Below, in pieces: positions 18,086 through 27,336 of a stretch of DNA of 45,682 bases (the first letter of the stretch is position 1; each line of letters opens with the position of its first letter). The notes under the pieces are model-generated. The model saw only the letters and a list, made by a program, of their open reading frames with translations. It was not told the DNA's origin and ran no database searches. The stretch comes from Bacteroidales bacterium (GTDB lineage Bacteria > Bacteroidota > Bacteroidia > Bacteroidales > JAIOZK01), in the NCBI GenBank assembly GCA_021740625.1, contig JAIOZK010000029.1, positions 1 through 45,682 of the forward strand. The letters are read 5' to 3'. Both the position numbers and the translations under genes were made by a program.

Positions 18086-18409
18086 CTATTGGGCTATTGG
18101 TTTAGACAAATCAAGATTTGATAATTTTCCCAGAGCTTCTGCTTTGCTTGGTAAAGGAACAAAATGCATCATCAGACAAGCATTTGTTTCGGGAGGTTTG
18201 ACAGAAAGAAAGGAACTTGAGTACTTTGCATCTAAAGGGACATATACTATTTGATGCCCCCCTTTTTCAAATATGTCCTCTCCTTTTTGTTTTGCCATTG
18301 TCGACATTGAGCTAAACTCTCCTTCATCACCCGGGTTTATGCTTAATCTATCGGTCTGTCCCTTAATAAAAGTTGATGCAATAAGATGTAATGGTTCAGT
18401 TTTCGCCAT
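18086..18409 (-). CDS. Small protein of unknown function
   Basis: A predicted 107-aa soluble protein. I do not recognise the family. The ATG at 18409 (MAKTEPLHLIAS) is preferred over the frame start at 18460, because the latter adds a segment unlike the rest. There is no signal peptide, no membrane segment and no cysteine pair; it contains the peptides INPGDEGEFSSMSTMAK and GGHQIVYVPLDAKYSSSF. Its stop is 4 bp before the OmpA-family gene, so a shared role or at least shared expression is likely. The conceptual translation shows no low-complexity bias, which favours a real gene. Confidence 0.6.
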   Translation of the reverse strand: MAKTEPLHLIASTFIKGQTDRLSINPGDEGEFSSMSTMAKQKGEDIFEKGGHQIVYVPLDAKYSSSFLSVKPPETNACLMMHFVPLPSKAEALGKLSNLDLSKPIAQ

Positions 18410-18487
18410 TTTTATTATTCGTTTAAACTTATGGCAAAAGTTAAGCAATTGAATGAACAAATGCTGTAAAAATGCGACAGCTTGTTG

Positions 18488-19291
18488 CTAATTTTTTAAT
18501 AGCAAATCAGAAAACTGGTTTTTTACTTTTAGATATTGAGCGGGTTTTACATTTGAAAATTTTTGGAAATCTTTACTTAAATGTGAATGGTCGTGATAAT
18601 AGCCCCGGAAAATGGATTCCTGCCAATCAAACTTTTTATTTTCATAAGTGAGTTGCATTATTATTTTGTGTCGTAATATCTGACAAAATAGTTTGGGTGA
18701 AATTCCGATAACCTTGTTGAAATAGCGTTCTAAAGTTCTAATTGAGATTTTTCCTTTTATAGCCTCTTTTATGGTAATCATTCCATCCCATTCAATCATT
18801 TGGTCTACCATCCCATCATATATGTAAATGTTGTTACCTTTTCTACTATCAATGTAAGGAAGTAGCAAATTTTCAATGATTTCAACTTTTTCATCATCAT
18901 AAGATTTTTCCAATTGCTGCCGGATTTGTAAGATTGTTTTTTCGCCAAAAAAATATTTGCTTTCTATGCAAGCATCGGTTAATTGTTTTGGTTGAACATA
19001 CAGTAGATTATACAGCCCGTAGGGCTTGAAATTCACACCAATCATTTTAAGACCCTTATGTGGATGCAACTCGTAGTGCTTGGTAAGTTGTCCGATGAAA
19101 ACAGATTCGGAAGGTGTGTTCAGATAATTATAAAAATTAGCATTTTTACCATAATGAAAATGAATTACGGGAAATCCGAGTGGTGGAACAATCATTGGCT
19201 CATTGAAGTCGGAAATAAACTCAACAATATAATAATCGGAAATGAATTTCTTAAGCTTTTCATTTTTTACCGATAAAACTCTTTTTTTCAT
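18488..19291 (-). CDS. AraC-family transcriptional regulator
   Basis: A 267-aa regulator. The N-terminal ~140 residues form a ligand-binding-like domain of the type found in Bacteroidota AraC proteins (PPLGFPVIHFHYG, FIGQLTKHYELHP). The C-terminal ~100 residues carry the double helix-turn-helix: IRTLERYFNKVIGISPK for the first helix pair, then YYHDHSHLSKDFQKFSNVKPAQY for the second. Its stop lies 78 bp before the small protein/OmpA pair in the same direction, so it may control them, but no operator was identified. Confidence 0.88.
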   Translation of the reverse strand: MKKRVLSVKNEKLKKFISDYYIVEFISDFNEPMIVPPLGFPVIHFHYGKNANFYNYLNTPSESVFIGQLTKHYELHPHKGLKMIGVNFKPYGLYNLLYVQPKQLTDACIESKYFFGEKTILQIRQQLEKSYDDEKVEIIENLLLPYIDSRKGNNIYIYDGMVDQMIEWDGMITIKEAIKGKISIRTLERYFNKVIGISPKLFCQILRHKIIMQLTYENKKFDWQESIFRGYYHDHSHLSKDFQKFSNVKPAQYLKVKNQFSDLLLKN

Positions 19292-19649
19292 AGAATCCTG
19301 TTATGTCGATTAATTTTTTTATTATTCGCCCAGTTTATTTCACCTTATATATATTATCACAAGAACACGAAAGGCTTACAGATTGAAAACTTTCTAAAGT
19401 GCTTAAAAATACAAATGTTTGTTGTTCCGAAAGAAAAAGTGTTTTGAAATATTTTCCGGAAAGGGCTCCCTGAATTTTAATTCGTCCGGATAATGATTCA
19501 TTTTGGTTTTCATAATTCTGACTTTTGTCTTTTTCTTTTATAAAGCTGTTTCATGAAAACTCACCCCAATCAATCATGCTACTTCCTGATAATTACCGGT
19601 AACACTATCCATCCATTTTTCCTTCGTATCTTTACAAAAACTTTTTACA
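19292..19649. other. Divergent intergenic region between the araC-type and T9SS cargo genes
   Basis: This is 358 bp without a gene. A TATCTTTA (19627-19634), one mismatch from TAnnTTTG, lies 15 bases before the plus-strand ATG at 19650. No clear -33 element, hairpin or repeat was found otherwise, and the left part is AT-rich. Confidence 0.4.
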
Positions 19650-20897
19650 ATGAAATTTTCGCTGTATTTTTTTTTATTTGCTTTATTGATACCTTTCGCT
19701 GTCAAGGCCCAGATCCAGGGCTGTACTGATCCATACGCCAATAATTTCAATCCAAATGCCAGCATCAACGATGGTTCCTGCACTTACGATCCGACCTTTT
19801 ACAAACCGGATGTTTTTGTATTGTTGTCTGAAAAAGTCGAGGAAACTTCAGGGCTGATCTTCTGGAAAGGAAGCCTCTGGACCCACAACGACAGTGGAGG
19901 AGAAGCAGAGATCTATAAAATTGATACCGCTACCGGTGAAGTCGTTCAGGAGATTGAAATTGACAAGGTTACGAACATCGACTGGGAAGATCTGGCGCAG
20001 GATGAAGAGTATATTTATATTGGCGACTTTGGAAACAACAATGGAAACCGCGATGATTTGAGGATCTACAAAGTGCGGAAATCCGATATCCCGCAAAGCG
20101 GAAATGCAGAAGTGGATGCCCAGGTCATTGACTTTGCCTATGAGGACCAGAAGTATTCGGCCAAAAATAAAAGATCCAACAATTTCGACTGCGAGGCGAT
20201 GATCATTGTTGGAGACAGTATATTCCTCTTTTCGAAAAACTGGGGCGATCAGCAAACCAAATTGTACGCACTCCCGAAAATCCCGGGTGATTATATTGCT
20301 GAAAAACGTTTTACTTTTAACATTGGTGGCCTGGTTACCGGTGCAGGTTATAATACTGAAGCCAATGAAATATCATTGTGTGGATACTACAATTATGTTC
20401 CATTCCTTTATTTGCTCTGGGATTTCCAGGACAATGCTTTCTTTTCCGGGAATAAACGCAGAATAGACTTTCCTGAGATCGTTACTTCCCAGACCGAGGG
20501 TATTGGCTATTACAATGGAAAAAAGGTCTTTATTTCTGCTGAGAAGACAGCAACCACAAGCATGCGGGTATATGAGTTAAATACCGGAAACTGGACAACA
20601 GCACCTGCAACAAAGATTGAAGCAATCCTGAGCAAGGAGGTTGTTTTTACGATACATCCCAATCCTGTAAAAGGAAGATCATTCAGGATTAACATTTCCA
20701 ATCTGCCCCAAAATGGTTTTGAACTGCAAGTCTACGATTCAACAGGAAGGCTTTATTACAGGGGCGATTATGAACTGAAACCTCAGGGGAAGAGTATTGA
20801 AATAAAGTTTATTGTAAAATATTTCAACCCCGGCTTGTACGTGATAAAAATAACATCGGGGCAGCATTATGCCACCCGCAAAGTAATTATTCAATAA
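19650..20897 (+). CDS. Secreted propeller-like protein with T9SS type A sorting domain
   Basis: A 415-aa exported protein. It has a signal peptide (MKFSLYFFLFALLIPFAVKAQ) and then a cysteine-bounded GCTDPYANNFNPNASINDGSC motif, a short calcium-type motif frequent in Bacteroidota secreted proteins. A central all-beta region (about 55-320) with GLIFWKGSLWTHNDSGG, EDLAQDEEYIYIGDFGNN and DCEAMIIVGDSIFLF resembles a six-bladed propeller. The last ~80 residues are a T9SS sorting domain (IHPNPVKGRS...YVIKITSG...RKVII). It leads a plus-strand run with queE and the PorE-like gene, 19 bp before queE. No enzyme activity can be assigned. Confidence 0.83.
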   Translation: MKFSLYFFLFALLIPFAVKAQIQGCTDPYANNFNPNASINDGSCTYDPTFYKPDVFVLLSEKVEETSGLIFWKGSLWTHNDSGGEAEIYKIDTATGEVVQEIEIDKVTNIDWEDLAQDEEYIYIGDFGNNNGNRDDLRIYKVRKSDIPQSGNAEVDAQVIDFAYEDQKYSAKNKRSNNFDCEAMIIVGDSIFLFSKNWGDQQTKLYALPKIPGDYIAEKRFTFNIGGLVTGAGYNTEANEISLCGYYNYVPFLYLLWDFQDNAFFSGNKRRIDFPEIVTSQTEGIGYYNGKKVFISAEKTATTSMRVYELNTGNWTTAPATKIEAILSKEVVFTIHPNPVKGRSFRINISNLPQNGFELQVYDSTGRLYYRGDYELKPQGKSIEIKFIVKYFNPGLYVIKITSGQHYATRKVIIQ

Positions 20898-20916
20898 TTG
20901 CAACGTTTTCAGTCGT

Positions 20917-21549
20917 ATGGGAGAAAATTACCAGGAAAAGATCAAGGATGGCAGGTATTTACCCCTGATGGAAGATTTTTACACCATACAGGGCGAAGGC
21001 TATCATACCGGAAAAGCTGCTTACTTCATCAGGATTGGCGGATGTGACGTAGGCTGCAGTTGGTGCGATACCAAATTTTCCTGGAATGCCCTGAAATTCC
21101 CACCCGTGGCCAGCGATGAGGTCATCAAAAAAATTATCACTTGCCCGGCCAGGGCGGTTGTCGTGACCGGGGGAGAGCCTTCCATGTATAACCTGGACTA
21201 TTTTACTTCCGAATTGAAAAAAAATAATATCCAGACATTTGTTGAAACATCCGGTGCTTATCCTTTGAGTGGTGCCTGGGACTGGATCTGCCTGTCGCCC
21301 AAAAAACAAAGTCCCCCGAGAAAGGAGATATTCAGCAGGGCCGATGAGCTGAAGGTAATCATTCATGAAGACTCCGATTTTGCCTGGGCCGAAGAAAACG
21401 CCAAAAAAGTCAACAATTCCTGTAAGCTTTATTTACAGCCTGAATGGAGTGTGGCCCCTAAAATAATCTCCCGCATTGTGGATTATGTTATGAAAGATCC
21501 AGGATGGAATGTATCTTTACAGAGTCATAAATACATGAGGATACCTTAG
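20917..21549 (+). CDS. queE: 7-carboxy-7-deazaguanine synthase (radical SAM)
   Basis: A 210-aa radical SAM enzyme that turns 6-carboxy-tetrahydropterin into 7-carboxy-7-deazaguanine on the way to queuosine. The iron-sulfur cluster cysteines are C43, C47 and C50 in GCDVGCSWCDTKFSWN. The preceding FYTIQGEGYHTGKAAYFIRI and the later VVVTGGEPSMYNL (SAM-binding GGEP motif) are typical. Length is normal for the short QueE type. It lies between the T9SS cargo gene and the PorE-like gene, with only one base between its stop and the next ATG. No other queuosine gene is in the window. Confidence 0.96.
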   Translation: MGENYQEKIKDGRYLPLMEDFYTIQGEGYHTGKAAYFIRIGGCDVGCSWCDTKFSWNALKFPPVASDEVIKKIITCPARAVVVTGGEPSMYNLDYFTSELKKNNIQTFVETSGAYPLSGAWDWICLSPKKQSPPRKEIFSRADELKVIIHEDSDFAWAEENAKKVNNSCKLYLQPEWSVAPKIISRIVDYVMKDPGWNVSLQSHKYMRIP

Positions 21550-21550
21550 T

Positions 21551-23485
21551 ATGAAATCCGGAATTCTCAGCGGTACCATGATCATATGTTTTTTGCTTGC
21601 CGGTGTATTGCAGGCCCAGGATTATGAACTCACTACCACATCGAAAAAAGCCGCAAGATATTACGACAGGGCTGAAAGAGCCTATGTGGAAAACAAGCTT
21701 GACAAATCACGGGAATACCTGCATAGGGCAATTGTTGAAGATTCGGTTTTTATTGAAGCCTGGCTGCTCCTGGGGGATATTTATATGGATGAAAATAAAC
21801 CCGGAAATGCGGAAGAAGCCTACAGGAAAGCGATAGGTATAGATCCTGAGTTTTTTCCCCATGCCTGGTATTTTCTGGGAAATATACAGCTTGAACTAAA
21901 AAAATATCCCCAGGCGGAAGAAAGTTTCAAATCTTACCTGGAATTCCCCGATCTCCCGGCAGTTACCATTACCAGAGTTCAGCAGAAACTGGAGGAGATC
22001 AGGTTCAGGGCGGAGGCATACCGGAATCCGGTTCCTTTTAATCCTGTGAATCTGGGAGATACCATCAATACCCCGGCGGATGAATACATCAATGCCCTCA
22101 GCACAGATGAGCAACTTCTTTTCTTCACCCGGAGGATCAGGATTGATGAAAATAGCAGGACTCCCCGCTACCAGGAAAAAATTCTTTTTGCGCGCAAGCA
22201 GGATTCACTCTGGAGCCAGGTGCAGGACCTGAATATTGATTTTCAATCGAACCTGAACATTGGGGCCATGATCATCAGTCCCGACAGGAATTACCTTTTC
22301 TTTGTTATTTGTACATCCAGCATGGGTTTGGGAAGTTGCGACCTGTATTATGCACCCAGGCAATATGATTCCTGGGGAAAACCGGTCAACCTGGGTTCGA
22401 TTGTCAATACAGGATTCTGGGAGTCCCAGCCTTCTTTCTCCTCCGACGGAAGAACCCTGTATTTTGCAAGCAACCGACCGGGTGGAAAAGGTAGTTCTGA
22501 CATTTGGAAAAGCACCATAAAAGACGGACATTGGACAAAGCCCGTCAACCTTGGCTGGCCTGTAAATACCAGCAAAGAGGAGATGGCTCCATTCATCCAC
22601 CCGGATGACAAAACGCTTTACTATAGTTCTGCCGGGCATTCGGGGATGGGCAGTGCCGACTTATTCGTCAGCCGGAAAGACAGTACGGGTTTATGGGGAA
22701 CACCCGTCAACCTGGGGTATCCAATTAATACAGAAGAGGATGAGATCAACCTGATCGTTTCACCGGGAGGGCAACAGGCATACATTTCCTCCAACAAGGA
22801 AGGCGGCAGGGGAAACTATGATATTTATGTATTTGAACTGTACGATGCCATAAAGCCTGAGCCGGTAACTTATCTCAAGGGGAAAGTATTTGATGCAAAT
22901 ACACTGGAATCCCTTCAGGCAAGTTTCGAACTGATCGATCTGGAAACACAACAAACAAGGGTGGAGTCATTTTCCGATAAGGAAAGCGGGGAGTTCCTGC
23001 TTGTTATTCCGGTGGGGCAGGATTTTGCACTGAATGTTTCCCGGGAAGGTTATTTGTTTTATTCAGATCACTTTTCTCTGTCAGAAGTAAAAGCGAAAAC
23101 AGATCCCTATCTCAAAGATATACCCCTTCAGCCGATCAGTGCTGGAGAGCGGGTTATCCTTAAAAATATTTTCTTTGAACTGGATCGTTATGACCTGAAA
23201 GAGGAATCCAGGGTGGAACTTAAAAAATTGATAGAATTTCTGCAAAACAATCCTTCATTAAGCATTGAGATTAGCGGGCATACCGATGCAAGTGGTAGTG
23301 ATGAATACAACAAGGAACTTTCGGAAAACAGGGCAAGATCAGTTTATAATTTCCTGGTAAACAATGGTATTGACCAGCAAAGGCTTGAATATAAGGGTTA
23401 TGGTGAAGAACAACCCATTGCCGACAATAAAACTGAGCAGGGCAGAGCGCAAAACAGAAGGACTGAATTCAAGATCCTGGATTAG
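21551..23485 (+). CDS. PorE-like protein: TPR, beta-propeller, carboxypeptidase-regulatory-like and OmpA domains
   Basis: A 644-aa exported protein. It has a signal peptide (MKSGILSGTMIICFLLAGVLQAQ; the only cysteine is not in a lipobox, so not an obvious lipoprotein), then TPR-like helices (about 28-140, EAWLLLGDIYMDENKPGNAEEAY). A propeller of PD40/WD40-like blades follows (about 160-430, with repeated FASNRPGGKGSSDIW-type motifs), then a carboxypeptidase-regulatory-like sandwich (about 440-530). The C-terminal OmpA domain (about 540-644) contains SGHTDASGSDEYNKELSENRA. This order matches P. gingivalis PorE (PG1058), a T9SS component that links the machinery to peptidoglycan. Neighbouring T9SS cargo genes agree, but related OmpA proteins without a secretion role exist. 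Confidence 0.85.
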   Translation: MKSGILSGTMIICFLLAGVLQAQDYELTTTSKKAARYYDRAERAYVENKLDKSREYLHRAIVEDSVFIEAWLLLGDIYMDENKPGNAEEAYRKAIGIDPEFFPHAWYFLGNIQLELKKYPQAEESFKSYLEFPDLPAVTITRVQQKLEEIRFRAEAYRNPVPFNPVNLGDTINTPADEYINALSTDEQLLFFTRRIRIDENSRTPRYQEKILFARKQDSLWSQVQDLNIDFQSNLNIGAMIISPDRNYLFFVICTSSMGLGSCDLYYAPRQYDSWGKPVNLGSIVNTGFWESQPSFSSDGRTLYFASNRPGGKGSSDIWKSTIKDGHWTKPVNLGWPVNTSKEEMAPFIHPDDKTLYYSSAGHSGMGSADLFVSRKDSTGLWGTPVNLGYPINTEEDEINLIVSPGGQQAYISSNKEGGRGNYDIYVFELYDAIKPEPVTYLKGKVFDANTLESLQASFELIDLETQQTRVESFSDKESGEFLLVIPVGQDFALNVSREGYLFYSDHFSLSEVKAKTDPYLKDIPLQPISAGERVILKNIFFELDRYDLKEESRVELKKLIEFLQNNPSLSIEISGHTDASGSDEYNKELSENRARSVYNFLVNNGIDQQRLEYKGYGEEQPIADNKTEQGRAQNRRTEFKILD

Positions 23486-23591
23486 TCAAAAAGTAAGGGA
23501 TAAATTATTTATTCAGCAAACTATTTCAGACTTTTGTTGGTCTATACCTAGACTGAAACTACAAGTATTATGCTGAAGGAAGGAAAAAGTC

Positions 23592-26500
23592 ATGACTTAT
23601 AAGCTGATACGAAAATTGTTAAAGAAAATCATATTTTTGAGTGGGTTTTGTCTGATCGTTTTGTTTGCAAATGGACAGGTTTCACAAGATCTGCAGGTTT
23701 ATCCGATGGATTCGGAGATATTACCCGTTTATGTTGAAGATACCCTTTATGGCGATGGAGGAAGGATGAAGTTTCATTCATACGAAGGTAGCTGGGATGG
23801 AATCGGGGCCTACATGCATGGTGAATCCATTGGATTATCCAAAGGACTCATTATTTCGAATGGTTGGGTGATGAGGGCAACAGAGCCCAACAACAATGGC
23901 CATGATATTCATGAACGTGATGATCTGGGAGGACACCAGGATGAGGATATGAACAAGATTCTGGCCTATATAGAAAATCTTGATCCTCAGGCCAAACCCG
24001 ACTCAGCAATAGATGCATCCGTATTAACTTTTGAATTCATGCCCTTCTATGATCAGTTGGAAATAAAGTTTCTCTTTGCTTCCGAAGAATATAAATATCA
24101 TAATATTCCGGAAGATAAAAATGATTTCATAGGCGTGGATTCGGCGAAAAGTGATATCATGGGCATCATCATGTGGTACAATCCCAACCAAAAGATCTAC
24201 GACCTTTTTCACATAGGACCAGATGCCAGGCCTGTGTCCGTTAAATACCTGAATCACAATGTTGGTGGGTGGATGTCAAGCCAATATGTTCCCAACGAAA
24301 AAACCATCACCAATCCGGATGGTTTTCCGGTAATGTATGATGCTATGTCAAAACCCATCCTTGATCATGTATACTCCGATAAAGTTAGCCCCTGCAGGAC
24401 TTATAAAATTAAAATTGCGGTTGCCGACAATCCTTATTTGGCTGATCTTCCCACCGGTCAGGCGGCGGGCCCTTATTTTAATTCAGCGGTATTTGTCGAG
24501 GCCGGAAGCATCAAAAGCGGCAGTGGATACGGTTTTGGCTTTAAATGGGATGTTGAGGGAATGAGCGACAATGCTGAATTCGAACCCAATGAGATTGTTG
24601 AGGGAGGTTGCTCAAATATGATAATCAAATTGACAAAAACATTTGTTACACCTGATACAACCTGGGTGGCGTACAAAATTCAAAATGGCAGTGATGGGGA
24701 GTACACCATAACACCCCCTCCCAAAAATGATTCGGTTTTTGGTATTCCCCCCGACTCCCTGGAAATAAGCTATGTATTAACTGCTTTGCAGGATGGAAAT
24801 CCTGAAGGGGATTACGAAAACTGGACTTTGCGATACCAGGTGGACCCCTGTGATTACGCTCAGCCCGGGCCCATCGGTACTCAGGGTTTATCAGGTGAGA
24901 TTCCCCTGAAGGTTTACGAAAGGGATCCAATCGCTGAAGCGAACAAATCCCTGGGGCCGGTGCCTGCGAATATTTATTACTGTGGTAATGAAATAAATGT
25001 AAATGTGGACGATATTCTGGATGGTGGAGTGGAACCCTTCACACAATTCTGGCAATCCTCAACTGCATCCGGATTTGGACCTGATTTTAATGTCCCCATC
25101 GCCAACAACCCCGAAATCGTTGTCTGCACAATCAAAGACCGTTGCAGTGATCTTGAGGGATACAATACTGCTCATGATACGGTATTTATCCACAGTCAAC
25201 TGATAGTAACCCAGGAAACCCCGGATTTCCAATTATGCGAAAACCTTCAACAACCCATCAGTATCATCAATACCAATGCCGGAGATGATTTTTCGGTGAA
25301 CTGGTATTTCCAGGACGATCTCGTCAGTTCCACCAATCCTTATGTTGTTGCCTGGGATGATTATGTGCAGTATTATGATGTGCTGGATTCACTTGTATTC
25401 GAATATACCGTGACGGATGATTGTGGGAATTCCGTCAATGGTGAGATCGTAGCCTTCTGGGATCCCATTGTGCAGATCCAGGGACCGGAAGTGATCTGCC
25501 TGGGAGAGGAAATTACCCTGAACTGCAGCGAAGGACAGACTTACCAGTGGTATGAGGAGTCAGTGAATCCTGGAAATGAAATTCCGGGTGCAACATCCGA
25601 TCAATATAGTTTTACGCCCACCCAGGCAGGCAATTATACAATTTGTGTAGAGATACTGAATTCCTGTAATGAATTGGCATCAACATGCTATACTTTTGAA
25701 GTTTCTGAAATGACCTGCGAAATCCAGGTGAATGGTTCTGATGAGCTGATCGTTTGTCCCAACATGGAATTCCAACTGGAAGAACTGAACGGATATACGG
25801 AATGGAAGTGGAGCTGGTACGACGATGGTAGTTCCCACAGTGCATCCGGACAAGAAATAACAGTAAAACTTGTGGATACCGGACCACATACCTTTACGGT
25901 TTCAGCATACAATGAACATGGGTGCTATGATGAACGAGATTTTGAGATCATGGTCAATCCTTATACGGAATTACAGGTCCTGAGCGATTTTGATTCCATC
26001 TGTATAAATACTCCGGTACAACTTAGTACTGCAAGTGCGGTTGGTATAACGAGCTGGGAATGGTCTTCCAGTCCGACGGACCCCACACTGGCCGGCCAGG
26101 AGAATGATCCTGCCCCGACGGTGAGTCCTGAAGTAGCAACCACCTATAGCTGTTTGGTTACGGATGAGAACGGCTGTGTGGAAGAACAATCGAAGACCCT
26201 TTATATCAGACCACCCATCCAGGGTGTCATGATCACGGATCCTGAATCTGTATGTGCACAGGAAGAGGTGCTGATCGACTTTGACGGCAATGCCAATCCG
26301 GGAGCTTCCTACTACTGGACGTTTGAGAACGGAACACCTGCTACCAGCACAACGAAAGAAACCACTGTGATTTGGGACGTTTCGGGATGGCAGGATGTTC
26401 AACTGGATATTTCCGAACCGGGTTGCGAACAGAGCATGGATATGCAGGTGCTGGTCAATCCCAAACCGAGCCCGTCGGTTGTTCCTTCTGAATCTTCCGG

Positions 26501-27257
26501 ATGCCAGCCACTGGAAATATCTTTTGATAATCAATCGGGCAATCTGGACCAGTCTTCCTTTAGCTGGGATTTCGGCGACGGCGGATCTTCCACGGAGGAA
26601 AATCCTGTGTATATCTATGACTCTGCCGGCACATTCGATGTAAACCTCACGATCACCAATGCAACAGGTTGTATGGCGTCTGAAACATTCCAGGACCTGA
26701 TAGAAGTCCTGCCCACTCCACAGTCCGGTTTTGATGTCAATACACAGGCAGCCACACTCGATAACCCGACCATTTCTTTCTTTGAACAGGTAGTAGGGGA
26801 TTATTCATTCCTGGAATGGGATTTTGGTGATGGATCAAGGCTGGAGGATGTGGATGATCCGGAACATACTTATGAACTTCCAGGCGTATACCAGGCAATG
26901 TTGTATGCAGAAAATATTTATGGTTGTGCTTCGGTCGATACTCTGACTATCACCATTACAACCGAATTGAAAGTTTATTTCCCCAATGCTTTTTCACCCA
27001 ATGGAGATGGTAAAAATGATTGTTTCCAGGTGATCGGTACCGTTTATGACTTGCTGAACAATTTTACCGTGCATATACACGACAGATGGGGCAGGACTGT
27101 CCACAGCGGTAAAATTACCGATCCGGATTGCCTATGGGATGGCACCGATGCAGACGGGGATGTGGTACCCATGGGAACTTATGCTTTCCGCCTGGTTGGA
27201 AAAGATTTCAAAGGGAAGAAAAGGAATTTTGTTGGGCATATCAATGTGATCCGGTAA
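23592..27257 (+). CDS. Large PKD-repeat protein with choice-of-anchor L domain and T9SS type B sorting domain
   Basis: A 1221-aa exported protein, probably surface attached. After a signal peptide (ending LFANGQ) there is a choice-of-anchor L domain (about 45-310; landmarks GLIISNGWV, FEFMPFYDQLEIKFLFASEEY, YFNSAVFVEAGS). Ig-like blocks and two recognisable PKD domains follow (FSWDFGDGGSSTEENPVYIY and LEWDFGDGSRLEDVDDPEHTY). The final ~95 residues are the gliding-motility-associated/T9SS type B domain (FPNAFSPNGDGKNDCF..., WDGTDADGDVVPMGTYAF). Inside the anchor domain, a 10-residue insert ADLPTGQAAG (24441-24470) interrupts a conserved strand. It lies 106 bp after the PorE-like gene. Likely role: adhesion or matrix binding. 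Confidence 0.9.
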   Translation: MTYKLIRKLLKKIIFLSGFCLIVLFANGQVSQDLQVYPMDSEILPVYVEDTLYGDGGRMKFHSYEGSWDGIGAYMHGESIGLSKGLIISNGWVMRATEPNNNGHDIHERDDLGGHQDEDMNKILAYIENLDPQAKPDSAIDASVLTFEFMPFYDQLEIKFLFASEEYKYHNIPEDKNDFIGVDSAKSDIMGIIMWYNPNQKIYDLFHIGPDARPVSVKYLNHNVGGWMSSQYVPNEKTITNPDGFPVMYDAMSKPILDHVYSDKVSPCRTYKIKIAVADNPYLADLPTGQAAGPYFNSAVFVEAGSIKSGSGYGFGFKWDVEGMSDNAEFEPNEIVEGGCSNMIIKLTKTFVTPDTTWVAYKIQNGSDGEYTITPPPKNDSVFGIPPDSLEISYVLTALQDGNPEGDYENWTLRYQVDPCDYAQPGPIGTQGLSGEIPLKVYERDPIAEANKSLGPVPANIYYCGNEINVNVDDILDGGVEPFTQFWQSSTASGFGPDFNVPIANNPEIVVCTIKDRCSDLEGYNTAHDTVFIHSQLIVTQETPDFQLCENLQQPISIINTNAGDDFSVNWYFQDDLVSSTNPYVVAWDDYVQYYDVLDSLVFEYTVTDDCGNSVNGEIVAFWDPIVQIQGPEVICLGEEITLNCSEGQTYQWYEESVNPGNEIPGATSDQYSFTPTQAGNYTICVEILNSCNELASTCYTFEVSEMTCEIQVNGSDELIVCPNMEFQLEELNGYTEWKWSWYDDGSSHSASGQEITVKLVDTGPHTFTVSAYNEHGCYDERDFEIMVNPYTELQVLSDFDSICINTPVQLSTASAVGITSWEWSSSPTDPTLAGQENDPAPTVSPEVATTYSCLVTDENGCVEEQSKTLYIRPPIQGVMITDPESVCAQEEVLIDFDGNANPGASYYWTFENGTPATSTTKETTVIWDVSGWQDVQLDISEPGCEQSMDMQVLVNPKPSPSVVPSESSGCQPLEISFDNQSGNLDQSSFSWDFGDGGSSTEENPVYIYDSAGTFDVNLTITNATGCMASETFQDLIEVLPTPQSGFDVNTQAATLDNPTISFFEQVVGDYSFLEWDFGDGSRLEDVDDPEHTYELPGVYQAMLYAENIYGCASVDTLTITITTELKVYFPNAFSPNGDGKNDCFQVIGTVYDLLNNFTVHIHDRWGRTVHSGKITDPDCLWDGTDADGDVVPMGTYAFRLVGKDFKGKKRNFVGHINVIR
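24441..24470 (+). repeat. In-frame REP-like insert coding ADLPTGQAAG
   Basis: Thirty bases with a CCACCGGTCAGG core add ten residues in the otherwise conserved anchor-L strand between KIAVADNPY and PYFNSAVF. LPTGQAG-type peptides are what one reading frame of the CTGCC-xxCC-GGCAGG palindromes of Bacteroidota encodes. This suggests a palindromic repeat that landed inside a gene and stayed in frame. Confidence 0.5.
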
Positions 27258-27336
27258 TTTAGGTAATGATACTTGATCCTGGATACAGGATAAAGGAAGC
27301 TTAACAAGTGAATAAGGTAATTTCCGTGTTGAATTT

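Noticed and set aside
19599-19605. GTAACAC before the T9SS cargo gene as a NikR site
   Set aside because: No partner half-site lies 13 or 14 bases away in either direction and the gene has no link to nickel. A single 7-base match is expected by chance in a window of this size.
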